From contig JAFWBF010000193.1 of the NCBI GenBank assembly GCA_017507285.1, forward strand, positions 1 to 5,139: DNA of 5,139 nt, read 5' to 3'. The position numbers were made by a program, and so were the translations under genes. This document shows, in pieces, positions 5,014-5,139 of the stretch. Position 1 is the stretch's first letter. Each line of letters begins with the position of its first letter. A model generated the notes under the pieces. The model had not been told where the DNA came from. It did not search any database and saw only the letters and a program-made list of their open reading frames with translations. This DNA comes from Bacteroidales bacterium (GTDB taxonomy: Bacteria; Bacteroidota; Bacteroidia; Bacteroidales; P3).

Positions 5014-5139
5014 ATGAAACATATTCTGAAAACAGCATGGTTGCTACTATTCTTTTTTTCAAATGCATCAATGCATATAGTAGCACAAGAAGAAGAGTAT
5101 CCCACCAAAACCCTTTCGCCATACTTTGTGGTGCTTAGC
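5014..5139 (+). CDS. N-terminus of a secreted protein, probably VIT/vWA-domain type (partial)
   Basis: Only the first 42 codons are in the window. K2-K6 precede a hydrophobic core (A8-F15), and a signal peptidase I site is plausible after Ala24 (HIVA before QEEE), so the product is probably exported. The mature start, TKTLSPYFVVLS (31-42), resembles the sequence just before the VIT (inter-alpha-trypsin-like) domain in Bacteroidetes proteins that also carry a von Willebrand A domain. This is recalled family similarity on a short piece. The gene lies 69 bases after the terminator of the previous gene and so likely has its own promoter. The ATG is preceded by A-rich DNA with no Shine-Dalgarno site. 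Confidence 0.6.
   Translation, partial: MKHILKTAWLLLFFFSNASMHIVAQEEEYPTKTLSPYFVVLS

Overview
The window looks like chromosomal DNA of a Bacteroidota organism, most likely Bacteroidales. The evidence is -7 promoter elements of the form TAnnTTTG, A-rich start regions without Shine-Dalgarno sites, an RHS core of the Bacteroidetes type, and a single-chain NfnA-NfnB fusion enzyme. I cannot name a genus.

Positions 1-2580 are an AT-rich accessory region. At its centre is a two-gene minus-strand cassette. The first gene (1821-823) is a 332-residue truncated RHS protein: only the end of the RHS core remains, followed by a C-terminal toxin tip that I recognise as polymorphic toxin type 44 (Ntox44-like). 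Two bases downstream is a 116-residue predicted lipoprotein (820-470), the likely immunity protein. The cassette is framed by nested repeats. A direct repeat of about 235-260 bp lies on each side (211-446 and 1824-2081). Outside these is an imperfect inverted repeat of about 90 bp (78-165 and 2152-2240), and outermost a REP-like palindrome (1-23 and 2373-2400). Each direct repeat contains 22-bp tandem units, a 12-bp palindrome, a 12-bp stem-loop and a leftward TAnnTTTG element. In the right copy that element sits just upstream of the RHS start codon. The direct repeat therefore looks like an intergenic module holding a possible terminator for one cassette and a promoter for the next, and a possible substrate for cassette exchange.

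Positions 2582-4855 hold a housekeeping gene on the plus strand: a 757-residue fusion of an NfnA/PyrK-like flavin and [2Fe-2S] domain with an NfnB/GltA-like domain carrying eight cluster cysteines and two Rossmann folds. It has a candidate promoter, a leader hairpin followed by a U-tract, and a good intrinsic terminator (4900-4944).

At 5014 a secreted protein begins and runs off the window. Its first 42 residues resemble the N-terminus of Bacteroidetes VIT/vWA-domain proteins. The accessory region and the enzyme gene show no functional link.
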